Shown here: positions 20,237 through 28,108 of the stretch, in pieces | Numbering within the stretch: the first letter of the stretch is position 1 | Layout of the letters: each line of letters starts with the position of its first letter | NCBI RefSeq assembly: GCF_022870865.1 | Contig: NZ_CP091508.1 | Coordinates: 186,001 to 250,000 of the forward strand | Direction of reading: 5' to 3' | Source: Uruburuella testudinis | Lineage (GTDB): Bacteria; Pseudomonadota; Gammaproteobacteria; Burkholderiales; Neisseriaceae | Length of the DNA stretch: 64,000 bases | Translations under genes and position numbers: made by a program | The notes under the pieces: model-generated | Databases searched by the model: none | Told to the model about the DNA's origin: nothing | Seen by the model: only the letters and a program-made list of their open reading frames with translations

Positions 20237-21463
20237 CTACAGACAGGCCGATTCGTTGGCGAGTTGCTGCTCAATGGTTTCGCGCCGGCGTATCTGCTGC
20301 ACGCTGCTGCCGTTTACCAACACTTCGGCGGCGCGGTTGCGGGTGTTGTAGTTGCTGGCCATGCTGGCTGCGTAGGCGCCGGCGCTGCGGATGGCGAGCA
20401 GGTCGCCCGCTTCGCAGGTGAGAGTGCGGGCTTTGCCGAGAAAATCGCCGGTTTCGCAAATCGGGCCGACAATATCGGCGGTGAACGGGGGAATGGCTTT
20501 CGGCACCACGGCTTCGATATGATGATAGGCATCATATAAAGCCGGGCGCATCAAATCGTTCATGGCCGCATCGACAATCACAAAATTTTTCTCTTCGCCG
20601 TGTTTCACAAATTCGACTTTGGTGAGCAAGGTGCCGGCATTGCCCACCAGGCTGCGGCCGGGCTCCAGTATCAGTGTTTGCGGGCGGCCGGCAAATAGGC
20701 GCTGCACCGCTGCCGCGTAGCCGGCCAGATCGGGCTGGTTTTCGTTTTGATAAATAATGCCGACGCCGCCGCCCAGATCGATGTGTTGCAACACAATGCC
20801 TTCTGCCGCCAGCTGATCAACCAGCAGCAAAATGCGTTCGCAGGCTTCTTGCAGCGGGCTTAAATCAATCAGCTGCGAACCGATATGGCAATCAATGCCG
20901 ACAATGTTCAGACGGCCTAACGAAGCGGCATAGCGGTAGGCATCAAGCGCATCGGCATAAGCAATGCCGAATTTGTTGGCCTTAAGGCCGGTGGAAATAT
21001 AGGGATGGGTTTTGGCGTCGACATCGGGGTTGATGCGCAGCGAAACGGGTGCGGTTTTGCCCAGCCGCGCAGCCACAGCGTTGATGCGGTCGAGCTCCGG
21101 CAGCGATTCGACGTTGAAACACAACACGCCCGCCTCCAGCGCAAATTCGATTTCGGCTTCGCTCTTGCCCACGCCCGAAAAAATGGTTTTGCCGGCATCG
21201 CCACCCGCCGCCAGCACCCGTGCCAGCTCGCCGCCGGAAACAATGTCGAAGCCGCTGCCCAGCGCGGCAAAATGCTTGAGTATGCTCAGATTGCCGTTGG
21301 CTTTCACGGCGTAGCAGACCAGCGGCTGCTGCGCGGCAAAAGCGTCGGTGTAGGCGCTAAATGCTTTGGTGAGCGCATTTTGGCTGTAAACGTATAAAGG
21401 CGTGCCGAATTGCTCGGCCAAATCGGTCAGGGGCAGATTTTCGCAATGCAGGGGTCGGGTCAT
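20237..21463 (-). CDS. lysA: Diaminopimelate decarboxylase
   Basis: The 408-residue PLP enzyme makes lysine from meso-diaminopimelate in the cytoplasm. The PLP lysine is Lys54 in CYAVKAN. SGGELARVLAAG, HIGSQL, GGGVGI and the EPGRSLVGNAG loop are all present, as is the second-site CETGDF segment near the C terminus. Its ATG shares one base with the stop of lptM, so the two genes are coupled. The order lptM-lysA divergent from cyaY is conserved in many beta- and gamma-proteobacteria. A DUS near 20910 lies in frame. Confidence 0.97.
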   Translation of the reverse strand: MTRPLHCENLPLTDLAEQFGTPLYVYSQNALTKAFSAYTDAFAAQQPLVCYAVKANGNLSILKHFAALGSGFDIVSGGELARVLAAGGDAGKTIFSGVGKSEAEIEFALEAGVLCFNVESLPELDRINAVAARLGKTAPVSLRINPDVDAKTHPYISTGLKANKFGIAYADALDAYRYAASLGRLNIVGIDCHIGSQLIDLSPLQEACERILLLVDQLAAEGIVLQHIDLGGGVGIIYQNENQPDLAGYAAAVQRLFAGRPQTLILEPGRSLVGNAGTLLTKVEFVKHGEEKNFVIVDAAMNDLMRPALYDAYHHIEAVVPKAIPPFTADIVGPICETGDFLGKARTLTCEAGDLLAIRSAGAYAASMASNYNTRNRAAEVLVNGSSVQQIRRRETIEQQLANESACL

Positions 21464-21627
21464 TATTGTTCCGTTTGGTTGGTCGGTTCTTTCGGTTCGA
21501 ATTGCAGGCCGGTTTGGATGACGCCGAAACGGGCCTTGTCGTCTTCTTTGGGCAGATAAAGGTCGCCCTTGTAGCCGCAGCCGCTCAAAACCAGGGCGGC
21601 GGCCAGTAAAAATACAGTGGTTTTCAT
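21463..21627 (-). CDS. lptM: LptM (YifL-like) small lipoprotein
   Basis: This 54-residue protein is a lipoprotein: [20 protein letters not shown], with lipobox LSGC and acylated Cys17. It is followed by the family signature [10 protein letters not shown]. LptM helps LptD mature in the outer membrane. The stop codon overlaps the lysA start by one base. Adjacent lysA and divergent cyaY support the assignment. Confidence 0.9.
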   Translation of the reverse strand: MKTTVFLLAAALVLSGCGYKGDLYLPKEDDKARFGVIQTGLQFEPKEPTNQTEQ

Positions 21628-21702
21628 GCTGATTCTTTCTTCAAGCGCAGGAATGTGGCAAGATTCGGTATCTTAAACAAAAATGCCCGGATACACAAAG
21701 CC

Positions 21703-22032
21703 ATGATGACCGAAAGCGAATTTTTACAACATTCCGATGCGCTGTTTGCCCATATTGAAGACCAAATCGACGAAGGCGGTTGGGATTTGGACTGCCAGCT
21801 TGCCGGCAACGTGCTCACCATCGAAGCGGATGACGGCACCCAGATTATCGTCAACCGCCACACCCCCAATCAGGAATTGTGGATTGCGGCCAAAAGCGGC
21901 GGCTATCATTTTGCCGAGCAAAACGGCCGCTGGCTGGCCACGCGCGACGGCAGCGAATTTTTTGCGGTGTTGAACGAGGCGCTGAGCGCGGCTTGCGGTG
22001 AAAAGGTGACCGTCGCCGGGTTTCCCGCCTGA
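21703..22032 (+). CDS. cyaY: Frataxin-like iron protein CyaY
   Basis: The 109-residue protein has an acidic first helix ([20 protein letters not shown]) and the beta-sheet signature [19 protein letters not shown], followed by [14 protein letters not shown]. CyaY binds iron and modulates Fe-S cluster assembly by IscS. I start at 21703 (MMTESEF), with 21706 as an equal alternative; the longer frame from 21655 would reach close to the lptM start. It is divergent from lptM-lysA with a 75-base gap. Confidence 0.92.
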   Translation: MMTESEFLQHSDALFAHIEDQIDEGGWDLDCQLAGNVLTIEADDGTQIIVNRHTPNQELWIAAKSGGYHFAEQNGRWLATRDGSEFFAVLNEALSAACGEKVTVAGFPA

Positions 22033-22137
22033 TGCCGAACGCCGGTTGATTGCCATGCAAACACAAACACCGGTCGGGCTGGTTGAAGCCGCCGGTGTTT
22101 GTTTTTTTAGGGATACAAAGTATTCAGGCCGTCTGAA

Positions 22138-22237
22138 ACCCATTCACAAAAGTAAGCTAACCGAGCGGCGAGCTAAAGACCGTACATACGTACGGCAAGG
22201 TGAGCCAACGCCGTTGGGTTACTTTTGTGCATGGGCA
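22138..22237. mobile_element. A-type inverted-repeat element, short form, fused to a DUS
   Basis: The left end AACCCATTCACAAAAGTAAG directly follows GCCGTCTGA of an uptake sequence. The right end is CTTTTGTGCATGGGCA. It lies between cyaY and the acyl-CoA-binding protein gene. Confidence 0.8.
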
Positions 22238-22270
22238 TGAAAATTGTTTTTCAGACGGCCTTTATTAGGT

Positions 22271-22534
22271 TTATTCTTCGTTTAACAAACGCTCGACTTC
22301 ATCTACATAGCCCTGCATCGCTTCTTCGGCAGCCATGCCTTTTAAGCCGCTCCAAGCTTCGTATTTTTTCTTGGCCACAAGGTCGAACATGCCGGGTTTG
22401 TCGCCGCCGGCATCGCCATCGGTGGCTTGTTTGTAAAAAGCATACAGCTTCAGCAAGGTGGCGTTATCGGGGCGTTCGGCCAGGCTGACCACATCTTCTT
22501 GCGCCTGTGCGAAGCGTTGTTTCAAATCGCTCAT
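22271..22534 (-). CDS. Acyl-CoA-binding protein
   Basis: The 87-residue protein has the four-helix acyl-CoA-binding signature: LLKLYAFYKQATDGDAGG, then KPGMFDLVAKKKYEAWSGLKGM. The YxxYKQAT and KPG.FD...K..AW residues contact the CoA and acyl chain. It probably buffers or carries long-chain acyl-CoA in the cytoplasm. The start at 22534 has CAGGAG upstream; a longer frame has no such site. It lies 107 bases beyond ureD on the same strand, across a gap containing a DUS, so it may or may not belong to the urease transcript. Confidence 0.9.
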   Translation of the reverse strand: MSDLKQRFAQAQEDVVSLAERPDNATLLKLYAFYKQATDGDAGGDKPGMFDLVAKKKYEAWSGLKGMAAEEAMQGYVDEVERLLNEE

Positions 22535-22640
22535 TGGTTTCTCCTGCGGGTTATGGTTATTGGAGCTTATTTGTACCATGATTTCAGACGGCCTGCAAAG
22601 GCAGTATTGGAGTGATTGTTCGAAAGGCCGGAACAGGCGT

Positions 22641-23438
22641 TCAGACGGCCTGTGTCTGCAAACTGGCAGCAGCCTGTTGTAAAAGCTGTTGCAACAGCTC
22701 GGCGCGGCAGGCTAATGCACGCAGGCAGATGATGTTGTCGGCGGCCAGGCTGGCGCCCCAGAGCAGGCCGTCTGAAAACTGTTCGGACAAGCTGTGGTAA
22801 AGCCGGTCGAGCAGCGCTTTCAAAGGCCGGTCGGGGTTGGTGTCGGCATAAAACAAGGTGGCTTGGTGGGTGTAGCCTTCCATCTGCCCCAATACGGCCG
22901 GATGATGGAGCTCGGGCTGCCAGCAGATATTGTCGTGTACCAACAGGCGGCCGTGATGACGGATGTGCAACTGCGAGGAAAATCGTGCAAAAGCAAAGGT
23001 TTCGCCATTGAGCACGCGCCCGGCGGCAGTGATTTCGCCGTAAATCAAACGGCAGCGGTCGGCCAAATCAATGCGGGTGGTTTGCACCAGCGTGCTGCCG
23101 CCGTGCAGCACCAACGGGTGCGGCAGGTAGGTGAGGCAGCTGCCTTCGGCCTGGCTGATGATGTGGTGCTGCTCGGCCTGCTGCCCGGCGTGCATACTCA
23201 ATACACGCGTAAATGCCTGAGTGGAAAGATGCAGCGCACTGTCGGCGGCCAGCGTGATGCCGATATCGATGCGGTCGCCCGCCAGCAAGCCGGGTGAAGA
23301 AGACATTTGCATCGCGTGCAACACGCCGTCGCCGTGATGCGGCAGCGTGAGCAGCTTCAGCGGCGGGGTGGCGAAATAGTCGCCCAACACGGTGTTGCCG
23401 TCGCGTTTGTGGGTGGAAAGGGTGAGCCTGGATTGCAT
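22641..23438 (-). CDS. ureD: Urease accessory protein UreD
   Basis: The 265-residue protein has the UreD/UreH features: LHAMQMSSSPGLLAGDRIDI near residue 45, then STQAFTRVLSM and QAEGSCLTYLPHPLVLHGGS. UreD forms the scaffold that, with UreF and UreG, delivers nickel to apo-urease. It is the last urease accessory gene in this direction. A DUS-pair hairpin separates it from ureG, so it may be partly uncoupled. The protein ends LQTQAV within a DUS at the 3' end. Confidence 0.93.
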   Translation of the reverse strand: MQSRLTLSTHKRDGNTVLGDYFATPPLKLLTLPHHGDGVLHAMQMSSSPGLLAGDRIDIGITLAADSALHLSTQAFTRVLSMHAGQQAEQHHIISQAEGSCLTYLPHPLVLHGGSTLVQTTRIDLADRCRLIYGEITAAGRVLNGETFAFARFSSQLHIRHHGRLLVHDNICWQPELHHPAVLGQMEGYTHQATLFYADTNPDRPLKALLDRLYHSLSEQFSDGLLWGASLAADNIICLRALACRAELLQQLLQQAAASLQTQAV

Positions 23439-23454
23439 AAAAGCCTTATTGGAG

Positions 23455-23483
23455 AGGCCGTCTGAATCGTTTTCAGACGGCCT
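23455..23483 (-). terminator. DUS-pair hairpin between ureG and ureD
   Basis: AGGCCGTCTGAA and TTCAGACGGCCT face each other over a short loop. It could weaken read-through into ureD. Confidence 0.5.
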
Positions 23484-23492
23484 TTATCACGA

Positions 23493-24128
23493 TTAACGCA
23501 CTAATGCCGCCGGCTCTGCCGTATTTTCCAGCAGCGCGTATTTTTGAATCCAGCCGATAACCGCATCGAGGTTTTCGTCTTTCATCAGGTTGGTGAACAC
23601 AAACGGCTGGCCGCCGCGCATACGCCGGGCGTCGTGCTCCATCACTTCGAGGCTGGCGCCCACATGCGGGGCGAGGTCGGTTTTGTTAATCACCAAAAGG
23701 TCGGAACGGGTGATGCCGGGGCCGCCTTTACGCGGGATTTTCTCGCCTTGCGCCACATCGATCACAAAAATGGTGACATCGGCCAAGTCGGGGCTGAAGG
23801 TGGCCGATAAATTGTCGCCGCCCGATTCGATAAACACGATTTCCACATCGGGAAAACGTGCCGCCATTTCGTCTACCGCTTCCAGATTCATGCTGGCATC
23901 TTCACGAATCGCCGTATGCGGGCAGCCGCCGGTTTCCACGCCCATGATTCTTTCAGACGGCAACAGGCTGTTTTTAGTGAGAAATTCGGCATCTTCCTGA
24001 GTGTAAATATCGTTGGTAATCACCGCCACGCTGTATTGTGCGGCGATTTGGCGGGTGAGGCGTTCGATCAGGGCGGTTTTGCCCGAACCGACCGGGCCCG
24101 CCACGCCGATTTTGATGTAGTTGCGCAT
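23493..24128 (-). CDS. ureG: Urease accessory GTPase UreG
   Basis: At 211 residues it is the standard size. The P-loop is GPVGSGKT (residues 11-18), and the metal-binding CPH motif is in [34 protein letters not shown] and the base-recognition NKTD are intact. UreG couples GTP hydrolysis to nickel insertion into urease. AAGGAACC lies just before the ATG. The gene follows a chorismate mutase-like gene by nine bases. Confidence 0.97.
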   Translation of the reverse strand: MRNYIKIGVAGPVGSGKTALIERLTRQIAAQYSVAVITNDIYTQEDAEFLTKNSLLPSERIMGVETGGCPHTAIREDASMNLEAVDEMAARFPDVEIVFIESGGDNLSATFSPDLADVTIFVIDVAQGEKIPRKGGPGITRSDLLVINKTDLAPHVGASLEVMEHDARRMRGGQPFVFTNLMKDENLDAVIGWIQKYALLENTAEPAALVR

Positions 24129-24137
24129 GAGGGTTCC

Positions 24138-24419
24138 TTATTGTTGTTGGTTGACTTCGGTTTCAAAGCGGATAAACGCATCTGTTATGGCTTGCCATAC
24201 AGCTTGGGCAACATCGGGCGACAACCCGACAGCCTCAGCCTGTTGGCGGCGGGCGGCGATGATTTGGGCGACACGTTCGGGCGCAGCAACCGCCCCTGCG
24301 TCGTTTTGCGGTTTCAGACGGCCGGCAGCTTCCACCAACTGCTGCCGTTTGGCCAACAGCTCAAGCAGCCGGCGGTCAAGCGTATCAATTGCAGCCCGCA
24401 CTTCAGTTAGGGTTTCCAT
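24138..24419 (-). CDS. AroQ-class chorismate mutase, PchB-like, inside the urease cluster
   Basis: The 93-residue all-helical protein has EVRAAIDTLDRRLLELLAKR, then GRLK, APERVAQIIAARRQQAEAVG and a final amphipathic helix. This matches the AroQ fold, and the APERV block with the following spacing is closest to PchB (isochorismate-pyruvate lyase / chorismate mutase). Likely active-site residues Arg8, Arg25, Lys36 and Arg49 are present. Which reaction it performs cannot be told. The ATG is formed at the end of a DUS (GCCGTCTGAATG). It lies between ureJ and ureG on the same strand with short gaps, so it should be co-transcribed. Confidence 0.78.
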   Translation of the reverse strand: METLTEVRAAIDTLDRRLLELLAKRQQLVEAAGRLKPQNDAGAVAAPERVAQIIAARRQQAEAVGLSPDVAQAVWQAITDAFIRFETEVNQQQ

Positions 24420-24434
24420 TCAGACGGCCTTTCG

Positions 24435-24995
24435 TTAAGCAAACAGCAAACCCAAGCCCACCATGCCGATGGCGCTGCCGACGGCGCGGTTGAGCCACAC
24501 GTTTTTACCCAAAGCCGTACCGGCAAAAAAGCCGGCCGCATGCAGCAATGCGGTGGTGAGGATAAAGCCTGCGGCATAGGCTGCGGCGGAAGTGCCGTGC
24601 ATTTCTGCGCCGTGTGCCACGCCGTGAAACAGGGCAAACGCACCGACTACGGCGGCGGCAGCCGCAGCGGGAATGCGCCCCGCCCAAGCGGCGGCCAAAC
24701 CGATGACCAACACCGAAGCGGCAATGCCGGCTTCCAGCAGCGGCAGTTCAAAGCCTTGTGCGCCCAGTGCAAAGCCCAAAGTCATCACGGCCACGAAACT
24801 GGCGGGAATCGCCCAACGTGCTTTACCCGCAAACGAAGCCGCCCATAAGCCCACCGCCAGCATGGCGAGGATGTGGTCGAGGCCGCCGACGGGGTGCAGC
24901 GCACCGCTTAAAAAGCCGCTGTCGGCATGGCCGGGGTGGGCAAGTGCCAGTGCAGGGGCGGCGGCAAGGGCGATAGAGGTAAGCAGTTTTTTCAT
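24435..24995 (-). CDS. ureJ: HupE/UreJ family metal permease-like protein
   Basis: The 186-residue protein has a signal peptide (MKKLLTSIALAAAPALALA), then the metal-binding-type motif HPGHADSGFLSG and GGLDHILAMLAVG. Several membrane helices with GAFALFHGVAHGAEM follow. This is the HupE/UreJ family, implicated in nickel supply for urease and hydrogenase. In this cluster nickel for urease is the natural role. A strong AAAAGGAA site precedes it. It follows ureF and is followed by the chorismate mutase-like gene 15 bases later. Confidence 0.9.
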   Translation of the reverse strand: MKKLLTSIALAAAPALALAHPGHADSGFLSGALHPVGGLDHILAMLAVGLWAASFAGKARWAIPASFVAVMTLGFALGAQGFELPLLEAGIAASVLVIGLAAAWAGRIPAAAAAAVVGAFALFHGVAHGAEMHGTSAAAYAAGFILTTALLHAAGFFAGTALGKNVWLNRAVGSAIGMVGLGLLFA

Positions 24996-25154
24996 CAGGA
25001 TTTCCTTTTAGGGTTTAGGGTTGAGGGTGGATTGGGTTTCAGACGGCCTGTTTGATAGTAGCAGCCAATATCTCAAGCTGCGGTTTTATCGGTGATGTCA
25101 GGCCGTCTGAAACGGTTTATCCGGCCGGTGGGTCTTGCCGGCAGCTTAAATGGT

Positions 25155-25865
25155 CTAACTCATATACAGCCGTGTATACAGCCGCTCATGCTGCATGGCG
25201 CGGATGTCGGCGGCCAGGGTGGCGGCGCCTATCCATTCGGGGTCGGGTGTGAGGCTTGCGGCTACGGCATCGGCAATCGCTGTGCGCAGCTCGAACAATA
25301 TATCCTGCCCGGCCATTTGGCTCAAGGGTATCAGCTTCACGCCGTTGGTTACGGCACCGACGGCGGCATTATAGTAAAACGCATACAGTGTCTGCGCCTT
25401 ATCCAGCCCCATGCAGGCGGCCGTCAAGCCGAAAGCCAGCGGAAAATAACCTTTGGCCTGTTGCGCGGTTAAGGCCGTCTGAAAGCAGTGCAGAATGTCG
25501 GCGCGCTCGTGGCGGGCAAAAATTTTCAACAGCCGCACGCCGAGTTTGAAGCTGCCTTCGCGGATTTCACGCGCTGATTTGGCGGCGCCGATTTTTTCGT
25601 CGAGCGCCAATAATGCGGCCAAATCACGGTGTGCGGCGGCATCAAACGCCAGCGATACATAGGCGCCGTCGTTATATACCCAGTTTTGCGTGAGCTGAAC
25701 CTGCACATATTCTTTCAGACGGCCTGCATCTGCGATAACGCCTTGCTGCACAAAGGTTTCCAGCCCGCCCGAATGGTTGAAACCGCCGATGGGCAGCGTG
25801 GGGTCGACCAAATGCAGCAGCGCGCCCAAGCGCATCAGTGCGGCGTTATCCGTGATGGTGTTCAT
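25155..25865 (-). CDS. ureF: Urease accessory protein UreF
   Basis: The 236-residue helical protein has the UreF core: LVDPTLPIGGFNHSGGLET near the N terminus and a C-terminal part with AVTNGVKLIPLSQMAGQDIL. UreF joins UreD and activates the UreG step of nickel insertion. It overlaps the end of ureE by 20 bases, and the overlap falls in the histidine-rich tail of UreE. DUS copies near 25474 and 25716 lie in frame. Confidence 0.93.
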   Translation of the reverse strand: MNTITDNAALMRLGALLHLVDPTLPIGGFNHSGGLETFVQQGVIADAGRLKEYVQVQLTQNWVYNDGAYVSLAFDAAAHRDLAALLALDEKIGAAKSAREIREGSFKLGVRLLKIFARHERADILHCFQTALTAQQAKGYFPLAFGLTAACMGLDKAQTLYAFYYNAAVGAVTNGVKLIPLSQMAGQDILFELRTAIADAVAASLTPDPEWIGAATLAADIRAMQHERLYTRLYMS

Positions 25866-26364
25866 GGTGGTGGCCGTGGCTGTGGGGATGATGATGGTCG
25901 TGGCTGTGGCCGCCCGCGCCTTGGGCGGAATTGGCGCGCAATTGCTCGCTCAGGCGGCGGCGGTCGCGGCGGGGCGAAAAACCGGCGGCATCGAGCCAGG
26001 CAAACATCGGCGGCTCGTAAGGCATGATCAATTCATCGCCGTCGAGAAACAGCGGCGCATGTTTGTTGCCGATTTCGTAGCAGGCGCGCGCCATGTCGGG
26101 CAGGGTTTGCGGCGACAACACGGTTACTTCGCTCGGCTCGATTTCGATGCGGATAAGCAGTTTGCTGTCGGCATAAACCACATCGCCGTGGCGCAGGCGC
26201 TGGCCTTCTTTCAATAAACGGAAGGCGATATCGCGCCCGCCGGTGCTGGTTTTGCGCAAAATGCGGCGGTCGGCTTCAAACCATTGCAGGCGCACGGTAT
26301 CGCATTCGGCCTGCGGGCCGGCCGGGGTGTTGTGGTCAAGGATGTGTTGGATGATTAAATTCAT
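25846..26364 (-). CDS. ureE: Urease nickel metallochaperone UreE
   Basis: The 172-residue protein has the UreE peptide-binding and metal-binding domains (LQWFEADRRILRKTSTGGRD, CYEIGNKHAPLFLDGDELIMPYE). It ends in a histidine-rich tail, GGHSHDHHHPHSHGHHHEHH, that binds nickel. UreE hands nickel to UreG. The tail is encoded in the overlap with the start of ureF, so its repeats are constrained in two frames. Confidence 0.95.
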   Translation of the reverse strand: MNLIIQHILDHNTPAGPQAECDTVRLQWFEADRRILRKTSTGGRDIAFRLLKEGQRLRHGDVVYADSKLLIRIEIEPSEVTVLSPQTLPDMARACYEIGNKHAPLFLDGDELIMPYEPPMFAWLDAAGFSPRRDRRRLSEQLRANSAQGAGGHSHDHHHPHSHGHHHEHHHG

Positions 26365-26375
26365 AAGCTTTCCTG

Positions 26376-26404
26376 AGGCCGTCTGAAAAAAGGTTCAGAC
26401 GGCC
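26376..26404 (-). terminator. DUS-pair hairpin between the symporter gene and ureE
   Basis: AGGCCGTCTGAA and TTCAGACGGCCT flank a short A/G loop. Confidence 0.45.
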
Positions 26405-26449
26405 TGGTTGAGGTTGTTTCAGCGGCATGTTTATCACAAAAAATCCGCG

Positions 26450-27721
26450 TTATTCAGCATGGCTGGAATGCCCGAGCACTTTGCGTGCCTGTTCTTTATC
26501 AATATTGCCCTCCCAAGAGGCAATGGCCACGGCAGCCACACAGTTGCCGATCAGGTTGCCGAGTGCGCGGGCGATGCCCATAAACCAGTCGATCGACAAA
26601 ATCAAAATCAGCCCCACCGCCGGAATGGCCGGAATCGCATGCAGGGTGGCGGCCAAAATCACAATGGCCGAGCCGGGTACGCCGTGTGCGCCTTTTGAGG
26701 TAATCAGCGCCACCAGCAAAATAGTCAGCAAATCGGCCATCGAAACCGGGGTGTTGGTGGCTTGCGCGATAAATACCGCCGCCAAGGTAATGTAAATCGA
26801 AAAAGCATCGAGGTTAAACGAATAACCGGTGGGCACCACCAGCCCCACGGTGGAATCTTTAATACCCATATTTTTCAGCTTGGCCATGATTTGCGGCAAT
26901 ACGCTGTCGGATGATGTGGTGGCAAACACCACGGCCAGCTCTTCTTTCAGGTAGCGCAACAGCTTCCACAGGCTCAAACCCGACAGGCGCATGATGATGC
27001 CGAGCACGCCGAACACAAACACAGCCACGCAGCCGTAAAACAGCAACACCAACAGGCCGAGCTGTTTGAACGAATCGAGCCCGTATTTGCCCACGGTAAA
27101 GGCAATCGCACCGAGCACGCCCAAAGGTGCCAGCCGGATGATAAAGCCCATGATTTTAAACAATACGGCGGCAAGCTGGCCGATAAAATCGGTAACCGCT
27201 TTCACCTTGTCGCCCATGGCGGAAAGTGCGCAGCCGAACAATACCGCAATCAGCAATACCTGCAACACGTTGCCCTCGGCAAAGGCCGAGGTAACGGTTT
27301 TCGGAATCAAGGCCATCAAAAAGGCCGTAAAACCGCCCTGCATCAGCTTGTCGGCATTGCTGCTGTAGGTGTTGAGCGTTTCTTCATTCAAGGTGCCCAC
27401 GTCAACATTCATGCCGACACCGGGTTCAAACAGATAGGCCGCCGCCAAGCCCATCACCAACGCAATGCCGGTCACCACTTCAAAATAAACCAGTGCCTTA
27501 ATGCCCACACGGCCGACACTTTTCAAATCGCCCGCATCGGCAATGCCGTGTACCACCACGCAAAACACGATATACGGAATCAGCATTTTAATCAGCTGGA
27601 TAAAGCCGTCGCCCAGCGGTTTGAGCTGTTGGCCGAATTCGGGCGCAGCCAAACCGATAAACACGCCGAGTATCAGCGCCATTACCACTTGCCCGAAAAT
27701 CGAGCGGCAAAATGTCCACAT
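26450..27721 (-). CDS. Sodium/dicarboxylate (DAACS) family symporter inside the urease cluster
   Basis: The 423-residue membrane protein has about eight helices plus the two re-entrant loops of this family: ATTSSDSVLPQIMAKLKNMG (serine-rich loop), then GLVVPTGYSFNLDAFSIYITLA and a final GVPGSAIVILAATLHAIP. Members import C4-dicarboxylates or glutamate/aspartate with sodium or protons; the substrate is not resolved. I start at 27721 (MWTFCRSIFGQ), where TAAAGGAG lies upstream. The extra 57 codons in front are a B element that begins 20 bases before the start, so the original promoter has probably been displaced. Confidence 0.85.
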   Translation of the reverse strand: MWTFCRSIFGQVVMALILGVFIGLAAPEFGQQLKPLGDGFIQLIKMLIPYIVFCVVVHGIADAGDLKSVGRVGIKALVYFEVVTGIALVMGLAAAYLFEPGVGMNVDVGTLNEETLNTYSSNADKLMQGGFTAFLMALIPKTVTSAFAEGNVLQVLLIAVLFGCALSAMGDKVKAVTDFIGQLAAVLFKIMGFIIRLAPLGVLGAIAFTVGKYGLDSFKQLGLLVLLFYGCVAVFVFGVLGIIMRLSGLSLWKLLRYLKEELAVVFATTSSDSVLPQIMAKLKNMGIKDSTVGLVVPTGYSFNLDAFSIYITLAAVFIAQATNTPVSMADLLTILLVALITSKGAHGVPGSAIVILAATLHAIPAIPAVGLILILSIDWFMGIARALGNLIGNCVAAVAIASWEGNIDKEQARKVLGHSSHAE

Positions 27722-27740
27722 ATAAAACTCCTTTATTTTA

Positions 27741-27899
27741 GGGTGTTCTGATGTCGATTTACGGGTGTATTTTGCCCCTGAAAACGTAGCTGCTGCGTGA
27801 AAAAGCCTCGCAAGATGTCGAATCTTGCTGCATTTTTTGCCTGGCATCTGTATTTCCAGGAATAAAAATCCCCTCATCAATCGACACATCAAGACACGC
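27741..27899. mobile_element. B-type inverted-repeat element upstream of the symporter gene
   Basis: The left end is GGGTGTTCTGATGTCG, the interior is complete, and the right end AAGACACGC is slightly changed. TA flanks both ends (27739-27740, 27900-27901). Confidence 0.8.
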
Positions 27900-27908
27900 T
27901 AGGGTGGC

Positions 27909-28072
27909 TTTCAGACGGCCTGAAAGATGAAAGCGGCCGTCTGAAAAAGCTTGTGTTGAGGGCCGGAGCTGTGGGTTGATGAATGACGAAAATTCAGCTG
28001 TTCGGCGCTGTTGGGCCTTGCCGCTCGATTTTTGCCCCCACCCTAACCCGTTCCAACGGGGAGGGTGGGGGT
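27909..28072. other. Spacer after ureBC: DUS pair and a second large hairpin
   Basis: A DUS pair (27909-27947) is followed by an imperfect palindrome at about 28036-28072, where CCCCCACCCTAACCCGTT faces AACGGGGAGGGTGGGGG. The latter could terminate the ureBC transcript. No gene is visible in the gap 27722-28108. Confidence 0.5.
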
Positions 28073-28108
28073 AAAGCCGTTGGGCGCTGTTTGTTGCCTT
28101 TGAATCAG

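Noticed and set aside
27722..27892. 57-residue N-terminal extension of the dicarboxylate symporter
   Set aside because: The extra codons are a B element in frame; TAAAGGAG supports the start at 27721.
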